A stretch of DNA of 64,000 nt from JBIQJD01 sp044507695. GTDB taxonomy: Bacteria > Bacteroidota > Ignavibacteria > Ignavibacteriales > Ignavibacteriaceae. Below, piece after piece: positions 18,492 through 27,740 of this stretch. The notes under the pieces were generated by a model, which worked only from the letters and a program-made list of their open reading frames with translations, searched no databases and was not told where the DNA came from. Each line of letters opens with the position of its first letter. The stretch's first letter is position 1. Location: contig JBIQJD010000002.1 in the NCBI GenBank assembly GCA_044507695.1, positions 186,001 to 250,000 on the forward strand, written 5' to 3'. The translations under genes and the position numbers were made by a program.

Positions 18492-20308
18492 AAGCAGATA
18501 GTTTTGCTTCGGTACAAAGAAAATCAATCATTAACATAGTAATAGTAGGATTATTCTCCCTCCTTGTTTTCCGTCTTTTCCAAATGCAGATTATTCAACA
18601 GGAATTATATGATGAAAAATCTGCTAACAACTCAATCAAAGCTATCGAGCAAATTCCATTGCGTGGAGTATTTCTTGACAGAAACGGTGAAGTGCTGGTA
18701 AGTAATATTCCGGCTTATACTTTACGCATCACTCCGGCATATTATGATAGGAAGCTGAATCGTATTCTTGAAACAGTTCTTGATGTTGATTCTGGATATA
18801 TTGATAAGATACTTTACAATAACAGAGTTTATTCAAAATTTATTCCTATAAGAATTAGAAGAGGAATAGAATTTAAAGTAGTATCATGGCTTGAAGAAAA
18901 TTCAGAGCATCTTCCCGGAGTTGATTATATAGTTGAAATGCAGCGCGGCTATCCTGCAGGAGTAATGGCTTCTCAGAATTTTGGTTACACAAAGGAAATT
19001 TCTCCCAGGCAGCTAAAAGAAGAAAATGATTATTATAATCCCGGTGATTATGTTGGCTACAACGGAATTGAAAAAACCTATGAAAAATTATTAAGAGGTG
19101 AGAAAGGTTATAATTACATTCTTGTTGATTCAAAACAAAAAGAAATTGGCAAATTTAAAGATGGTGCACGGGATGTAAGTTCACACAAAGGATATGATCT
19201 AGTCCTTTCAATTGATGCAGATGTTCAACGCGTAATTGAAAAAGAATTTGAAGGCAGGAGCGGTGCTGCTGTTGCAATTGATCCGAAGACAGGTGAGATT
19301 CTTGCAATCGGAAGTTTCCCCCAGTACGATCTTAATCAATTTTCTTATGTTACTTCACGTGATTATCTTGCCAAACTTTATAATGATCCCGATCGTCCTT
19401 CATTCAACAGAGCAACTTCTTCTCCAAAACCGCCTGGTTCAACATTTAAAATTATGGCCGCAATTGCTGCACTTGATATGGGAGTAATTACTGAAGAAAC
19501 AACAATTTACTGCGGCGGCGGATTTACATTTGGACGATTTTTTAAATGCCACGGCGGTGCCCATGGTTCAATTAATGTTGTGCACGCAATTGAAAAATCC
19601 TGCAACACTTTCTTTTATAATCTTATTTATAAAATTGGACTTGATAAATGGCACGATTATGCCGAACGGTTAGGATTTAATAAACCGGTTAATATTGATA
19701 TAGGTGAAGAGGTTAAAGGATTAATTCCTGATAATGAATATTATGAAAAACGTTATGGACCGAACTGGCCGAGAAGTATTATGGCAAGTCTTGGTATAGG
19801 GCAGGGCGAAGTGAATGTTACACCGCTTCAGCTTGCTCAATATGTTGCGTTGGTTGCAAATGATGGTAAATCATTCACACCCCATTTGGTTAAGGGATAT
19901 AAAGAAGATCAAACCAAACCAATGATCCCTTTAAAATTTCCTGAGATTGATACAGGAATAAAAAAAGAAGCATTTGAGATTGCAAAAAAAGGAATGTTTC
20001 TTGTTGTTCAGGGTGCAGGAACCGCAACACGCATTCGGATGAAAGAATTTAATATTGCAGGTAAAACCGGTACAGCTCAAAATCCGCATGGTAAAGATCA
20101 TGCTTTATTTATAGGTTTTGCACCATTTGATGATCCCCAGATTGCTGTTGCTGTTGTTGTTGAGAATGTTGGATTTGGCGGAACTCATGCTGCGCCAATT
20201 GCACAAAAAATGTTTGAAGCTTATCTGCTTAAAAATAAATTAAAAGAAAAACAGCAAACTCTTCCGCAGTTTGATCAAACTTTAATAGGGGCAAAATTTG
20301 CAGATTGA
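18488..20308 (+). CDS. mrdA: Penicillin-binding protein 2 (elongasome transpeptidase)
   Basis: 606 aa. Short cytoplasmic tail, one membrane helix (IINIVIVGLFSLLVFRLFQM), pedestal domain (~50-230) and transpeptidase domain (~240-590). Penicillin-binding motifs: PPGSTFKI (Ser-x-x-Lys), KSCNTFF (Ser-x-Asn) and GKTGTAQNP (Lys-Thr-Gly). Cross-links new peptidoglycan strands made by RodA. TTG start overlapping mreD. Confidence 0.95.
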   Translation: MKADSFASVQRKSIINIVIVGLFSLLVFRLFQMQIIQQELYDEKSANNSIKAIEQIPLRGVFLDRNGEVLVSNIPAYTLRITPAYYDRKLNRILETVLDVDSGYIDKILYNNRVYSKFIPIRIRRGIEFKVVSWLEENSEHLPGVDYIVEMQRGYPAGVMASQNFGYTKEISPRQLKEENDYYNPGDYVGYNGIEKTYEKLLRGEKGYNYILVDSKQKEIGKFKDGARDVSSHKGYDLVLSIDADVQRVIEKEFEGRSGAAVAIDPKTGEILAIGSFPQYDLNQFSYVTSRDYLAKLYNDPDRPSFNRATSSPKPPGSTFKIMAAIAALDMGVITEETTIYCGGGFTFGRFFKCHGGAHGSINVVHAIEKSCNTFFYNLIYKIGLDKWHDYAERLGFNKPVNIDIGEEVKGLIPDNEYYEKRYGPNWPRSIMASLGIGQGEVNVTPLQLAQYVALVANDGKSFTPHLVKGYKEDQTKPMIPLKFPEIDTGIKKEAFEIAKKGMFLVVQGAGTATRIRMKEFNIAGKTGTAQNPHGKDHALFIGFAPFDDPQIAVAVVVENVGFGGTHAAPIAQKMFEAYLLKNKLKEKQQTLPQFDQTLIGAKFAD

Positions 20309-21527
20309 TTATAAGCTAAAAGATAAATTTGATCCGGGAATTTTTTTGCCGGTATTTATATTAATCATAATTGGATTAACTGCTATTTACAGTTCTACTG
20401 TTAATCATCCAACTGCAAGTGGAAATTTTGAAAGACAATTAATTTTTGGAATAATAGCTGTAATAGTTTTCTTTGTTACATATTCCATCCCAACTAATTC
20501 ATTTAGATTTATTGCTGTGCCCGCTTACCTCCTTTCACTTCTGTTATTAATTGTAGTGCTTGTTGCGGGTAAAAAAGTTGGAGGTGCAAAAAGCTGGCTT
20601 GATTTTGGTCCGCTTGGCTTTCAACCCTCAGAACTTGCTAAAATCGGTACTATACTTTCTCTTGCAGCATTCCTAAGCAGAAAGAATACAAACATTGAAT
20701 CATTTAAAGATATAGTGATTGCTCTTGCAATCGGATTTGTTCCTGTTGCTCTCATCCTTCTTGAACCTGATATGGGAACCTCATTTGTATTCTTTGGATT
20801 AATTTTAACTTTAATTTTCTGGAAAGGTATAAGCCTGTTCGGATTGTTTGTTGTTCTCTCTCCGCCGCTTGTTGCAATATCAAGTTTGTTTGGTACATTT
20901 TATTTTATTGTTGCCTTGGTTTTTGTAGGAATAGGATTAATATTTTTCAGAAAAGATATTTTTTTCAGCGGATCAATTCTTGCTCTTAATTTAGGTGCAG
21001 GATTTTTTGCAGATTATGTTTACAAAGCATTAAGTCCTCATCAGCAGAAAAGAATACAATCTTTTATTGATCCAATGGCTGATCCGCTTGGAGCAGGATA
21101 TAATGCAATCCAGGCTAAGGTGGCAATTGGTTCCGGCGGATTATTCGGTAAAGGTTTTCTTCACGGAAATCAAACACAGCTTCAATTTATACCTGAACAA
21201 TGGACTGATTTTATTTATTGCGTTATAGGTGAAGAGTTTGGTTTTATAGGAAGCGCAGCAACCCTGCTGTTGTTCCTGTTTCTTTTCATGAGGATTTTAA
21301 AAATTGCATCTCAAACAAAAGATGAATTTTTAAGCTTAACTGTAATTGGTATACTTGCAGTCTATTTTGTTCATCTTGTAATTAATGTGGGAATGGCTGT
21401 GGGAATTATGCCGGTTATTGGTATTCCGCTTCCGTTTGTTAGTTACGGAGGAACTTCATTACTTGTAAATATGTTCATGCTTGGTATTGTTGCAAATGTT
21501 TACCGCACAAGAAAAAATTACACTTAA
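20298..21527 (+). CDS. rodA: Rod shape-determining protein RodA (SEDS glycosyltransferase)
   Basis: 409 aa, about ten membrane helices. SEDS family marks: FGPLGFQPSELAKIG, LLEPDMGTSFVFF (with the catalytically required Asp), EQWTDFIYCVIGEEFGFIG and LPFVSYGGTSLL. Polymerises lipid II into glycan strands with PBP2. TTG start overlaps the mrdA stop by 11 bases, so the pair is translated together. An unusually long insertion of hydrophobic residues lies at ~185-240, giving a protein slightly longer than the 370 aa of E. coli. Confidence 0.95.
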   Translation: MQIDYKLKDKFDPGIFLPVFILIIIGLTAIYSSTVNHPTASGNFERQLIFGIIAVIVFFVTYSIPTNSFRFIAVPAYLLSLLLLIVVLVAGKKVGGAKSWLDFGPLGFQPSELAKIGTILSLAAFLSRKNTNIESFKDIVIALAIGFVPVALILLEPDMGTSFVFFGLILTLIFWKGISLFGLFVVLSPPLVAISSLFGTFYFIVALVFVGIGLIFFRKDIFFSGSILALNLGAGFFADYVYKALSPHQQKRIQSFIDPMADPLGAGYNAIQAKVAIGSGGLFGKGFLHGNQTQLQFIPEQWTDFIYCVIGEEFGFIGSAATLLLFLFLFMRILKIASQTKDEFLSLTVIGILAVYFVHLVINVGMAVGIMPVIGIPLPFVSYGGTSLLVNMFMLGIVANVYRTRKNYT

Positions 21528-21576
21528 TTTCAATTAAGATATTAGAAAATTAAATCATAAAATTAACGGGAGAATA

Positions 21577-22113
21577 ATGATCTTATCCGATAAAAAAATT
21601 CTTGAGGAAATTAAAAAAGGAAACATTGTTATTGATCCTTTTAAAAGAGAAAACCTCGGAACAAACAGTTATGATGTTCATCTCGGCAAATGGCTGTCTG
21701 TTTATGATACCGATATTCTCGATGCAAAAGCTCATAATAAAACTCAGGCTTTTGAAATTCCTGATGAAGGATTCATTCTTCTTCCATCAAAACTATATTT
21801 GGGAGTAACTGAAGAATATACTGAAACTCATAATTACGTTCCTTTTCTCGAAGGCAAATCAAGTGTGGGCAGATTGGGAATAGATATCCATTCAACCGCA
21901 GGTAAGGGTGATGCGGGATTTTGTAACACATGGACGCTGGAAATTTCAGTTAAGCAGCCTGTAAGAATTTACAAGGGAATGCCAATTGGACAAATCATTT
22001 ACTTTCAGATTAATGGTGAGATCGAAACGCCGTATAATCTTAAATCAAGTGCAAAGTATAATGAGCGCACAGAAAAACCTGTTGAATCAATGATGTACAA
22101 AAATTTTAAATAA
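21577..22113 (+). CDS. dcd: dCTP deaminase
   Basis: 178 aa. Converts dCTP to dUTP, a source of thymidylate. Family motifs: LGTNSYDVHLG at the N-terminus, EGKSSVGRLGIDIHSTAG (nucleotide and metal-binding loop) and DAGFCNTWTLEI with the catalytic Glu. Length and motif order fit the homotrimeric dCTP deaminase/dUTPase superfamily; some members also hydrolyse dUTP, which cannot be decided here. ATG start with GGGAG ribosome site. One base separates it from pyrF. Confidence 0.92.
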   Translation: MILSDKKILEEIKKGNIVIDPFKRENLGTNSYDVHLGKWLSVYDTDILDAKAHNKTQAFEIPDEGFILLPSKLYLGVTEEYTETHNYVPFLEGKSSVGRLGIDIHSTAGKGDAGFCNTWTLEISVKQPVRIYKGMPIGQIIYFQINGEIETPYNLKSSAKYNERTEKPVESMMYKNFK

Positions 22114-22114
22114 T

Positions 22115-22924
22115 ATGAATGCACTGGAAAAATTAAAAAGGAAAAATTCACAAAATAAATTTATATGTGTAGGACTTGATACAGATATCAATAAAATTCC
22201 TTCACATTTAAAATATAATTCAAATCCTGTTTTAAGTTTTAATGAAGCAATCATAAACGCAACTGCAGAACATGCTGCTGCTTTCAAAATAAATTTTGCG
22301 TTTTATGAGGAAGCCGGTGCTTACGGATTTGAAACATTGGAAAAAACCATCTCACTAATTCCGGAAGATATACTGATAATCGGTGATGCAAAACGAGGAG
22401 ATATTGGTAATACATCAAAAATGTATTCTCGTTCAATCTTTAATCATTTCAGATGTGATGCGTCAACAATTAATCCCTATATGGGTGAAGATTCCGTTAA
22501 GCCATTTCTTGAAAATCCCGATAAATTAAATTTTATCCTTGCATTAACTTCAAATCCGGGCGCATCTGATTTTGAAAAGCTTAAACTGGAAGATGGTTCG
22601 TATTTGTTTCAGCGAGTTTTAAGAAAAATTAATGAATGGAATGAAAAGAAAAACTGCGGAGTTGTTTTTGGTGCAACAAATATAACTGAGCTGCAGGAGA
22701 ATATTTTATTGATGAATGAACTTCCTGTTTTACTTCCGGGAGTAGGTGCGCAGGGAGGTAGTTTTGAAGAAGTGCTCAACACTTTCAAACAAAACAGAAG
22801 AACAGATTTTGTTGTAAATGTTAGCCGAGGAATTATATACAAATCCTCCGGAAACGATTTTGCCGATGCAGCATTGCATGAAATTGTTGAATTAAACAAC
22901 ACTGCACAAAAAATTTATCAATAA
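22115..22924 (+). CDS. pyrF: Orotidine 5'-phosphate decarboxylase, type 2
   Basis: 269 aa. Final step of UMP synthesis. Type 2 marks: FICVGLDTDINKIP, AAFKINFAFYEEAG, and DAKRGDIGNTSKMYS, which holds the Asp-x-Lys-x-x-Asp catalytic set; also TINPYMGEDSV and VLLPGVGAQGG. The type 2 form is ~270 aa and distinct from the 230-aa E. coli form. Directly follows dcd with one base between them, so co-translated. Confidence 0.94.
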   Translation: MNALEKLKRKNSQNKFICVGLDTDINKIPSHLKYNSNPVLSFNEAIINATAEHAAAFKINFAFYEEAGAYGFETLEKTISLIPEDILIIGDAKRGDIGNTSKMYSRSIFNHFRCDASTINPYMGEDSVKPFLENPDKLNFILALTSNPGASDFEKLKLEDGSYLFQRVLRKINEWNEKKNCGVVFGATNITELQENILLMNELPVLLPGVGAQGGSFEEVLNTFKQNRRTDFVVNVSRGIIYKSSGNDFADAALHEIVELNNTAQKIYQ

Positions 22925-23054
22925 AAAATATTACTGAATTTACTATTACTTTTAATCTTTGTAATTTCAATGTGTATTATAAAACCTCTTGTAAAGAGAG
23001 TAAAGAATGCATGCTCAAAGCATAACAAAAAAATGGCGCACAAAAAGGGGAGTG

Positions 23055-23402
23055 ATGGAAGAGCAATCCAGAAATTTGTTTCCCGAAATTTTCAATATTT
23101 CATCTCTCAAAACTGATCCTTCACTTCCGATTGTTAAGTTTAAAAATTTTAGAAATGAAATTCGTACAAAAGAAAAATTCATTTCTTTAAAAGTTAAACT
23201 TCCCGCTCTTAATAATAGAGTTGATCTCTACTTATTCTTAAATAAGAAAAAGCATGATATGTTTTATCAAATTCATGCAGGCGAATATGAATTTAAAAAC
23301 ATCGAATTAAAGGATAAAGAAAATCTGCTAGAAATTTTTTACAGAACAGGAATGAAAAAATCAATACCATCCTGCTCTGTCATTTTAAAAGAAGGGGAAT
23401 AG
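23055..23402 (+). CDS. Hypothetical protein, 115 aa
   Basis: Small soluble protein with alternating charged and hydrophobic residues and several beta-strand stretches (KFISLKVKLPAL, RVDLYLFLNKK, MFYQIHAGEYEF). No signal peptide and no motif I recognise. I chose the ATG at 23055 because AGGGGAG lies just before it; another in-frame ATG at 23007 would add 16 residues. One base separates its stop from the DUF2851 gene, so the two probably form an operon. Confidence 0.55.
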   Translation: MEEQSRNLFPEIFNISSLKTDPSLPIVKFKNFRNEIRTKEKFISLKVKLPALNNRVDLYLFLNKKKHDMFYQIHAGEYEFKNIELKDKENLLEIFYRTGMKKSIPSCSVILKEGE

Positions 23403-23403
23403 T

Positions 23404-24885
23404 ATGGACAAAAACGCAAAAGTTCATGAAAAATTTTTGTGTGAAATCTGGAAAAATCAGGAGTTCACAAAAGAGCTGACTACAAAGGATGAACAGAAGA
23501 TTACGGTGATTGATGTTGGTATGGAAAACAAAGAACTCGGCGGACCTGATTTCAAAAACGCCCGCATCAAAATAGGCAACATCACCTACTTTGGGGATAT
23601 CGAAATTGACAACTTTTATTCTGATTGGAAAACTCACGGGCATTATCTGAATAAAAGATATAATAAAGTTATTCTTCATCTTGCTTTGAAGAATGACAGC
23701 AATCTTCCTTACGTGTTTACACAGGATGGACGAAAAGTTCAAAGTATATTAATTGAAGATTGCATTGATAAAAATATCCAGGCTGCAATTCAGGAGGCAA
23801 TTATTTCCGAGAGGAAAAACAGAATAAATAAAATGCCGTGCAATGAAATAAATGAACTTGTTACAGAACAGGAAAAATTAAATTATCTGTATGAGCTTGG
23901 ATTATCAAGATTCAGAAAGAAATCAGAAAAAATTTTAGAACGCCTGAAGGAAATAATTTATTTAAAAGAACTAAACATCAAAGAACCAGTTATTAAATAT
24001 GAACTGGATGAAAAATTTCACAACAAGATTTTTACCTCAGAAGAATTAGCTGACACCGAAGCGTGGGAACAACTTTTTTATGAATTAATTTTTGAAGCTT
24101 TAGGATACTCAAAGAATAAGGAAATAATGCAGCGGCTTGCACAATCAGTGCAGATTTCATTTTTAAGATCTTTTTTAAAGCAGGAAAAATTTCAGCAAAG
24201 AATGGAAGCTGTGTTATTTCATGTCAGCGGATTAATCCCTGAAAACGCAGCTCCCGCTGACCATGATACAGCAGAGTATCTTAAAAAAATTTCCGTTTTG
24301 TGGAATGAAATAAAGCCTTTCTATGATGGTGTAACCTATCATTCATCTCAATGGCATTTCTTCAAATTAAGACCGCAGAATTTTCCAACTGTTAGACTTG
24401 CAGGCGGTGTTGTTATTCTTCACCGTATCTTAACGAGAAATCTTTTGAACAGAATTATTTCTTTGTTTGATGGTAAGATAAATCTTAACAAACTCACAAC
24501 CGAGTTAAGAAATCTTTTAATAGTAAAAGGTGAAGGTTACTGGTCAAAGCATTATGTATTTGATCAGGCGGCAGGACAGGAGATAAAATATTTTATTGGT
24601 GTATCAAGGGCAGATGAAATTCTTGTTAATGTTATTTTACCGGCAGCTGCAATTTATTTTGAAATATTTAACAAAAAAGCTGAAGGACAGCAGGTTGTAA
24701 AATTATTTTTAAATTATCTTCAAAAAAGTGAAAACAATCTTGTTAATGAAGTTTCATCAACTCTTTGTCTCCATGATGCATGGAAAAGAAGTGTATTTTA
24801 CCAGGGAATGATTGAACTGTTCAGAAATTATTGCTCGCGTGATAAGTGTCTTGAATGTAATATCGGGAAGAGAATCTTTAATTAA
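23404..24885 (+). CDS. DUF2851 family protein
   Basis: 493 aa. Opens with EKFLCEIWKNQEFTKELTT and continues with GPDFKNARIKIG and GDIEID, the signature of DUF2851, a family common in Bacteroidota/Chlorobiota and of unknown function. The N-terminal ~130 residues are strand-rich; the rest is mostly helical. A C-terminal cluster CSRDKCLECNIGKR has three Cys that could bind a metal. No signal peptide or membrane helix. Probably cytoplasmic. Confidence 0.8.
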   Translation: MDKNAKVHEKFLCEIWKNQEFTKELTTKDEQKITVIDVGMENKELGGPDFKNARIKIGNITYFGDIEIDNFYSDWKTHGHYLNKRYNKVILHLALKNDSNLPYVFTQDGRKVQSILIEDCIDKNIQAAIQEAIISERKNRINKMPCNEINELVTEQEKLNYLYELGLSRFRKKSEKILERLKEIIYLKELNIKEPVIKYELDEKFHNKIFTSEELADTEAWEQLFYELIFEALGYSKNKEIMQRLAQSVQISFLRSFLKQEKFQQRMEAVLFHVSGLIPENAAPADHDTAEYLKKISVLWNEIKPFYDGVTYHSSQWHFFKLRPQNFPTVRLAGGVVILHRILTRNLLNRIISLFDGKINLNKLTTELRNLLIVKGEGYWSKHYVFDQAAGQEIKYFIGVSRADEILVNVILPAAAIYFEIFNKKAEGQQVVKLFLNYLQKSENNLVNEVSSTLCLHDAWKRSVFYQGMIELFRNYCSRDKCLECNIGKRIFN

Positions 24886-24892
24886 ATAAAAT

Positions 24893-24922
24893 GGAAAAGA
24901 ATATTCTTAGAATACTCTTTCC
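24893..24922. terminator. Hairpin between convergent genes
   Basis: GGAAAAGAATATTCT pairs imperfectly with AATACTCTTTCC across a short TAG loop, directly between the DUF2851 gene and the leftward nuclease gene. The stem flanks are A/T-rich, so it could end transcription from both sides. Confidence 0.5.
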
Positions 24923-25507
24923 CTAATTATTACTTGTAAGCTTTTTTATATCATCACGAAGTTTAGCTGCTCTTTCATACTCTTCAGCATCAATTGCTTC
25001 TCTTAATTTATTTTGAAGAGCTGCCAGTTTTGCTTCCTTTGTTCTTGGCATTGGCTCAGGCTGTGATTCTTCAGTTGAAGTTTCATGTTCTGTTTCTTCA
25101 GAAGGTAAAAACGCAGCGGTTTCCATCACACTTTCTGCAACATAAATTGGTGATTGAGTTCTTACTGCAAGTGCAATTGCATCACTTGGCCTGGCATCTA
25201 TTTCATTTGTAAGTGCGGCAACTTCAATAATTATTTTTGCATAAAAAGTATTTTCACGCAATTCATCAATCAATACTTCAAGCACAACTGCACCAAGATT
25301 ATCAATCACCTGTTTAAGAAGATCATGAGTTAATGGTCTTGGCGGTTTTATGCCTTCTATTTCAAGAGCAATTGCCTGAGCTTCAAATGCACCGATAATA
25401 ATCGGAAGCCTTCTGTTTCCATTTACTTCTTTAAGAAGTATAGCATAAGCCCCGCCGGTGGAGGGGCTTGATGATAAACCTAGTATTTCACATTGAATTT
25501 TTTGCAA
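24923..25507 (-). CDS. Bifunctional nuclease family protein (BFN/DUF151) with C-terminal UVR motif
   Basis: 194 aa. Residues ~1-130 match the bifunctional nuclease family: IIGAFEAQAIALEIEG and ARPSDAIALAVRTQSPIYV. A charged linker follows, then a UVR motif (LREAIDAEEYERAAKLRDDI) at the C-terminus, as in UvrB/UvrC and ClpC. The plant homologue cuts DNA and RNA; the bacterial role is unsettled. The start is a TTG with GGAG 7 bases upstream. It lies 20 bases downstream of etfA in the same direction. Confidence 0.88.
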   Translation of the reverse strand: MQKIQCEILGLSSSPSTGGAYAILLKEVNGNRRLPIIIGAFEAQAIALEIEGIKPPRPLTHDLLKQVIDNLGAVVLEVLIDELRENTFYAKIIIEVAALTNEIDARPSDAIALAVRTQSPIYVAESVMETAAFLPSEETEHETSTEESQPEPMPRTKEAKLAALQNKLREAIDAEEYERAAKLRDDIKKLTSNN

Positions 25508-25527
25508 CGTTATCTCCTAACGCAATA

Positions 25528-26499
25528 TTACAATTTAGCTTTCCTGATCTCTTCAGTCAATGCCGGTATAATTTCAAACACATCTCCGGCTATGCCATAA
25601 TCTGCAACATTAAAAATTGGTGCATCTTTATCTTTATTTATTGCAACAATATATTTTGATGAAGACATTCCGGCCAGATGCTGAATTGCACCAGAAATTC
25701 CGCATGCAATGTATAAAGATGGAGAAACAGTTTTTCCCGTTTGTCCTACTTGTTCTCTGTGAGGTCTCCATCCTGCATCAACTACGGCACGTGATGCACC
25801 AACAGCGGCGCCAAGTACTTCTGCAAGATCTTCAATTAATTTAAAATTCTGCGGCTCTTTCAATCCTCTTCCTCCGGAAACAATTATATCTGCTTCGGCT
25901 ACATCAAGTTTGCCTTCAGATTTTTTATACTCCGTAACCTTAGATTTTAAATTCGGTGAACTTACTTCTCTTACTTCAACTTCGGGTAATGCTGCATTTT
26001 CTGATTCATGCGGTTTGAAAACATTCGGACGAATAGTTAAAACTTTTTTCTCACTCTTAAATTTTATTTCCTGAAGTGCTTTACCAGCAAAAACAGGACG
26101 CGTAGCGGTTAATTCTCCAGAGGAAGTATTTAGTTCAACTATATCCATAATGATACCTGCATTTAATCTTGCAGCAAGGTGAGGTGCAAGATCTTTACCC
26201 AATGAAGTATTAGAGAGTAGCAGATATTCAGCATCTGTTTCTTTTGCAAAATCAGATATTAAATCAGAATAAGCTGTTGTTGAATATTTATCTAACTCTG
26301 AATTTTTTATATGAGTGATTTTAGAAATTCCATACTTTCCAATGTCATTCAGATTTTCAACAATATTCCCAACAACTACTGCATGGGTTTCAGCCTGAAG
26401 TTCAGATGCAATTTTAGATGCGATTGAAACTACTTCAAACGCTGATCTTTTAAGTTTACCTTCTCTTTGTTCAAGAACTGCTAATATTTTTTTTGCCAT
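25528..26499 (-). CDS. etfA: Electron transfer flavoprotein, alpha subunit
   Basis: 323 aa. Takes electrons from acyl-CoA dehydrogenases and passes them to the quinone pool via ETF dehydrogenase. The C-terminal FAD domain shows GRGLKEPQNF, DAGWRPHREQVGQTGK and YIACGISGAIQHLAGM with NKDKDAPIFNVADYGI. An upstream AAAAGGAA gives the ribosome site. Pairs with etfB, which starts 14 bases upstream in the same direction. Confidence 0.95.
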   Translation of the reverse strand: MAKKILAVLEQREGKLKRSAFEVVSIASKIASELQAETHAVVVGNIVENLNDIGKYGISKITHIKNSELDKYSTTAYSDLISDFAKETDAEYLLLSNTSLGKDLAPHLAARLNAGIIMDIVELNTSSGELTATRPVFAGKALQEIKFKSEKKVLTIRPNVFKPHESENAALPEVEVREVSSPNLKSKVTEYKKSEGKLDVAEADIIVSGGRGLKEPQNFKLIEDLAEVLGAAVGASRAVVDAGWRPHREQVGQTGKTVSPSLYIACGISGAIQHLAGMSSSKYIVAINKDKDAPIFNVADYGIAGDVFEIIPALTEEIRKAKL

Positions 26500-26512
26500 T
26501 AATAAATTCCTT

Positions 26513-27259
26513 TTATATAACCTTTGCTTCTTCTCTTAATAATCTTACAAGCTCCGGAACAGCGGAACTATCAGTTCCAAGAATTCTGCCGGGCTGTTTA
26601 GCGGGTGGAGTTTTTAACTTTATTATTTCAGTATAATTCTCACCCAGTGCTGCAGGTTTTTCCTCAATTACTTTTTTCTTTGCAGCCATTATCCCCTTTA
26701 AAGAAGCATATCTTGGATCATTTAATCCTTTCTGTGCTGTAATTACAGCCGGAAGCTCTGTTTCAACTACTTCTCTTCCACCTTCAATTTCTCTTTCAGC
26801 AATTATTTTATTCCCTTCAAGTTTAAAATCCACAACAACTGTTACACAATTATAATCCAAAAATGCTGCTGTTAATTGTCCTGTTATGGAATTATCAAAA
26901 TCAACTGATTGTTTGCCGAAGAAAACCAATTCATAACCGCCTGATTTTATTTCTTCTGCCAGAGCTTTTGCAAGCGCAAGTGAATCAGGTTGTGAATCAG
27001 TTTTTAAAAGAATGCCTTTATCAGCACCCATTGCAAGCGCTTTTCTAATTGTTTCTTTGTTATTGTCATTCCCCAGACTTATTACTGTAACCTCTCCGCC
27101 AGTTTTTTCCTTAGTTTTTAACGCTTCTTCAACGGCAAATTCATCATAGGGATTTATTATGTATGTAACCCCTGATTGATCGATAGTTTTTTCATCTGAA
27201 GCTATTTTTATTTTTGTAGCAGTATCCGGAACATGGCTAACACAAACTGCTATGTTCAT
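26513..27259 (-). CDS. etfB: Electron transfer flavoprotein, beta subunit
   Basis: 248 aa. Shows the ETF-beta pattern VTYIINPYDEFAVEEALKTK, GADKGILLKT, GKQSVDFDNSITGQLTA and the AMP-binding region. The strong AAAAGGAGG ribosome site and a promoter match at 27292-27323 suggest good expression. Together with etfA it serves acyl-CoA dehydrogenases such as the one at 58390. Confidence 0.95.
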   Translation of the reverse strand: MNIAVCVSHVPDTATKIKIASDEKTIDQSGVTYIINPYDEFAVEEALKTKEKTGGEVTVISLGNDNNKETIRKALAMGADKGILLKTDSQPDSLALAKALAEEIKSGGYELVFFGKQSVDFDNSITGQLTAAFLDYNCVTVVVDFKLEGNKIIAEREIEGGREVVETELPAVITAQKGLNDPRYASLKGIMAAKKKVIEEKPAALGENYTEIIKLKTPPAKQPGRILGTDSSAVPELVRLLREEAKVI

Positions 27260-27291
27260 TTATCCTCCTTTTATAATTTAAACAGCGTTAA

Positions 27292-27323
27292 AAAATATAA
27301 ACATACAGTCGGCTAAAATCAAA
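27292..27323 (-). promoter_or_regulatory. Bacteroidetes-type promoter for etfB-etfA
   Basis: On the minus strand: TTTG at 27323-27320, a 20-base spacer (27319-27300), then TATATTTT at 27299-27292, one base off TAnnTTTG. The etfB start is ~33 bases further downstream with its GGAGG. The spacer length equals that of the pyrG, typA and pntAA promoters. Confidence 0.55.
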
Positions 27324-27435
27324 CAACGTAAAATGGGATGTATCACTATAGTTTAATGTTATTAGGCGTTGATCTGCATGTTGGACGTTAAACATTGTCT
27401 TTATTGTTTTTAAAGTTTTTTTTAGATTTTCATCT

Positions 27436-27726
27436 ATGGAAAAAGAACAAGTAGTAAACCCTCAAATAGATATTTTAGTTGATGAGCAGGAAACAATCGG
27501 ATTGCTCAGCAAAGTTATTTTGTATAATGATGACTGGCACACATTTGATGAAGTAATCTTTCAGCTTATTAAAGCAACAGGGTGCAGTTATGAACAGGCA
27601 CGTGATTATGCATTTGAGGTTCATGTGAAAGGTAAATCAATTGTATACACGGGAGAACTTACGGAATGTTTAAAAGTTTCTTCAGTACTTGAAGAGATTG
27701 CACTAAATACACAGGTTATTACTTAA
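27436..27726 (+). CDS. clpS: ATP-dependent Clp protease adaptor ClpS
   Basis: 96 aa. Binds N-degron substrates and delivers them to ClpAP/ClpCP. The core VILYNDDWHTFDEVIFQLIK with paired Asn-Asp-Asp, then EQARDYAFEVHVKGKSIV and the final helix, matches ClpS; the His in EVHVKG and the NDD loop are family hallmarks. No clpA or clpC is adjacent. It is divergently placed from etfB and separated from typA by a decayed gene. Confidence 0.88.
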   Translation: MEKEQVVNPQIDILVDEQETIGLLSKVILYNDDWHTFDEVIFQLIKATGCSYEQARDYAFEVHVKGKSIVYTGELTECLKVSSVLEEIALNTQVIT

Positions 27727-27740
27727 GAATTTTAAAAAGA

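Noticed and set aside
23007..23054. Longer start for the 115-aa gene before DUF2851
   Set aside because: The ATG at 23055 has a better ribosome site; the extra 16 residues are basic and unlike the rest.
27260..27435. Possible riboswitch or attenuator in the etfB/clpS divergent gap
   Set aside because: Only a promoter-like motif was seen; no conserved riboswitch core or terminator hairpin.
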